Positions 61,985-64,000 of a DNA stretch of 64,000 nucleotides are shown in pieces. Position 1 is the first letter of the stretch, and each line of letters begins with the position of its first letter. Below the pieces are notes generated by a model. That model was not told the origin of the DNA. It saw nothing but the letters and a program-made list of their open reading frames with translations, and did not search any database. The stretch spans positions 21,508-85,507 of the forward strand of contig JANOWU010000051.1 of assembly GCA_031418035.1 (NCBI GenBank), in the 5' to 3' direction. A program made the translations under genes and the position numbers. Origin of the DNA: JANOYY01 sp031418035 (GTDB taxonomy: Bacteria; Actinomycetota; Acidimicrobiia; Acidimicrobiales; JANYDT01).

Positions 61985-63553
61985 CTACGCGTCGGCCACC
62001 CGTACCCGGACAGTATGCCAACCCTCGGCCCCGTCGGGGGCGACAGCAACACGCTCCTCGCGCTGGGTGAACCCGGTGGCATCGGTCGCACGAACGCGCA
62101 CCTGGTGCGGCCCGGGCGTCGCATCCCACATCAGCGTCCACTGCCGCCAGGTGTCGATGCCGCCGTCGTCACCGAGGATGGCGACGCGCCACGGTTGGTC
62201 ATCGATCTGAACTTCCACCTTTGCGATGCCGACGTGCTGGGCCCAGGCGACCCCGGCTATCGGAACGCGCCCCTGAACGAGATTGCCGCCGATGCGCCCG
62301 CCCGATCCGACGACATCGATTCGAGATGCCGTCTTGATTGGAGCGATAGCCGCCCAACCCCGAGGAATCCAGTATCCGGCGTCGTCTTCGAACGTGGTGA
62401 GCTTGATCTCCGAGATCCACTTCACCGCCGAGACATAACCGTATATTCCGGGCACGACTAGGCGTGCGGGAAAGCCGTGACGGGCCGGGAGAGGTTGGCC
62501 GTTCATACCAATCGCCAGCAACGCTTCGCGACCGTCGAGAGCTACCTCAGTGGGAAAACCTGCGGTGAAGCCGTCGACCGACGTCACGAAGACCTGCGTA
62601 GCCCCGTCACGGACGCCGGCTTTGTTAAGGATGTCGCGCAGCCGCACTCCCGTCCATCGGGCATTGCCCACGAGGTCACCGCCAACCTCATTCGACACGC
62701 ACATCAGGGTGCAGTCATGTTCGATAAGTGGACCGAACTTCCCGGAACGGATGTCCTCATAGGAAATCGTAAGTTCACGTTCCACACGGCCGACGATCTT
62801 CAACGACCAGGTGGACGCATCGACACGCGGCACGACAAGGGCGGTGTCGATTCGGTAGAAGTCGTCATTGGGCGAAAAGAACGGCGGCCTCTTCAAAGCA
62901 GAATCTGCTGCGGCGACATTCGTCACCGGCAGTCGGCGCACGGACTCCGGAATTGGTTTCGCCGTTGCTGCGACGACGTCGTCTTGGAGTACCCGGGATA
63001 AACCAAATGATGTTGCCGCAGCGGCTGTCGCTCCACCACCCATCGCCAGAAACTGGCGTCGACCGACGACGGTCGACGCCTTCGTTGTCGTCGCATCATC
63101 GGATTCCGACAGCTCTCGGTCAGGATCGAGTCGACCGATGAGGATCCACAGTGCCCCAATCGTTGCAGCGAAGGCGGACACAATTCCCAGAGTGTCCTTG
63201 GCCGAAGGCGACCGTCCAGAGAGCGCCGCCGCCACTCCAACCCCGGCGAACATGACGACGCCAAACACGCCGTTCAGGAATCGCCGCGCCGCTGCTCGGC
63301 CGACCAACGCGGCGTACACGAGCGTTATGGCCACGACACCGAGGATCAATGCGTTCTTGTCGTTGTTCCCGAACGTCTGGATCGCCCATGTCTTGATTCC
63401 GGGCGGAACGCGATCGACAACACCATCACCGACGACCACCACAGGGCCAGCGGCATCGGCCAACGAGCCCACCAGCTCGCCTACAGCGAGCCCGATGGTG
63501 GCCGCCAATACACCCGCAATGGGCGGCCAGAACCTTGGTACGACGTGTTTCAT
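61985..63553 (-). CDS. Membrane-anchored sulfite-oxidase-family molybdoenzyme
   Basis: The 522-residue protein has four likely N-terminal transmembrane helices (about 10-35, 68-85, 92-112 and 121-140), then a twin-arginine-like GRRQFLAMGGGATAAAA at 164-180 and a molybdopterin domain with Cys285 in CVSNEVGGDLVG as the molybdenum ligand. The last about 100 residues form the sulfite oxidase dimerisation-type Ig domain. The active site should face outward. The substrate is uncertain (sulfite or another oxyanion or sulfoxide). The start at 63553 (MKHVV) is the most likely of three. Confidence 0.86.
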   Translation of the reverse strand: MKHVVPRFWPPIAGVLAATIGLAVGELVGSLADAAGPVVVVGDGVVDRVPPGIKTWAIQTFGNNDKNALILGVVAITLVYAALVGRAAARRFLNGVFGVVMFAGVGVAAALSGRSPSAKDTLGIVSAFAATIGALWILIGRLDPDRELSESDDATTTKASTVVGRRQFLAMGGGATAAAATSFGLSRVLQDDVVAATAKPIPESVRRLPVTNVAAADSALKRPPFFSPNDDFYRIDTALVVPRVDASTWSLKIVGRVERELTISYEDIRSGKFGPLIEHDCTLMCVSNEVGGDLVGNARWTGVRLRDILNKAGVRDGATQVFVTSVDGFTAGFPTEVALDGREALLAIGMNGQPLPARHGFPARLVVPGIYGYVSAVKWISEIKLTTFEDDAGYWIPRGWAAIAPIKTASRIDVVGSGGRIGGNLVQGRVPIAGVAWAQHVGIAKVEVQIDDQPWRVAILGDDGGIDTWRQWTLMWDATPGPHQVRVRATDATGFTQREERVAVAPDGAEGWHTVRVRVADA

Positions 63554-63703
63554 ACAATCCAGCATGGTGGAGTCCGGCTCGTATGCGAAACCAGGCAATT
63601 CAGTCCGTCCTCAGACGCTTGTCGTTTCTCTCAGCTGAACCTACGTTCATCTTCCGAGCCGGATCTCGGTAGTGCGTCGATGGAGTTGTGCCAGAATCCT
63701 GGG

Positions 63704-64000
<297 letters not shown>

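Overview
The window is a high-GC chromosomal segment of an actinobacterium, most likely a member of the class Acidimicrobiia (inference). Pointers are F420/FMN luciferase-like oxidoreductases, a mycothiol-dependent maleylpyruvate isomerase-family protein, a gcvT - MerR - bifunctional nuclease (DUF151) neighbourhood like the mycobacterial Rv1826-Rv1830 region, many GTG starts with ATGA/GTGA stop-start overlaps, and several secreted proteins with poly-threonine linkers. No transposase, integrase, CRISPR array, tRNA or complete rRNA gene was seen; the only RNA gene is an RNase P RNA cut by the right edge.

Layout. (1) 0.1-6.5 kb: a type II fatty acid synthesis cluster, fabH-fabG-acpP-fabF on the plus strand, faces a minus-strand unit parA - acyl-CoA-dehydrogenase-like - bcp - fabZ. 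(2) 6.6-16.1 kb: a LOG-family protein, a Gfo/Idh/MocA oxidoreductase coupled to a GH2 beta-galactosidase, an aldo/keto reductase, two luciferase-like monooxygenases and a methyltransferase. (3) 16.1-24.6 kb: secreted Fn3 and glycoside-hydrolase-like proteins flank a glycolate oxidase operon (glcD-glcE-glcF plus a small helical protein); a roughly 1-kb gap with no confident gene (23.7-24.7 kb) follows. (4) 24.7-36.2 kb: typA, small proteins, a serine-hydrolase, a class II aldolase, gcvT, a MerR regulator, the DUF151 nuclease, a PUA/winged-helix-like protein, glgC-glgA for glycogen and a metallo-beta-lactamase-fold protein.

(5) 36.1-58.1 kb is the accessory heart of the window: a cell-surface polysaccharide locus. 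It encodes nine glycosyltransferase polypeptides (one a GT2-GT4 fusion), a polyprenyl-phosphate glycosyl-1-phosphate transferase, GDP-mannose 4,6-dehydratase, an ABC-2 exporter (Wzm-like permease and Wzt-like ATPase with a C-terminal carbohydrate-binding-like domain), two methyltransferases (one with a long helical N-terminal arm), a Tat-secreted protein, a spherulin-4/GH135-like putative polysaccharide hydrolase and a secreted three-repeat protein. The arrangement suggests lipid-linked synthesis started by the PGT, chain building in the cytoplasm, capping or methylation that may license export through Wzm/Wzt, and processing outside the cell. The capping idea is an inference by analogy with the WbdD-Wzt system of E. 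coli O8/O9.

(6) 58.1-64 kb: an acyl-CoA thioesterase, a class III aminotransferase, a small membrane protein, an FGGY kinase, a membrane-anchored sulfite-oxidase-family molybdoenzyme, and the 5' part of rnpB.
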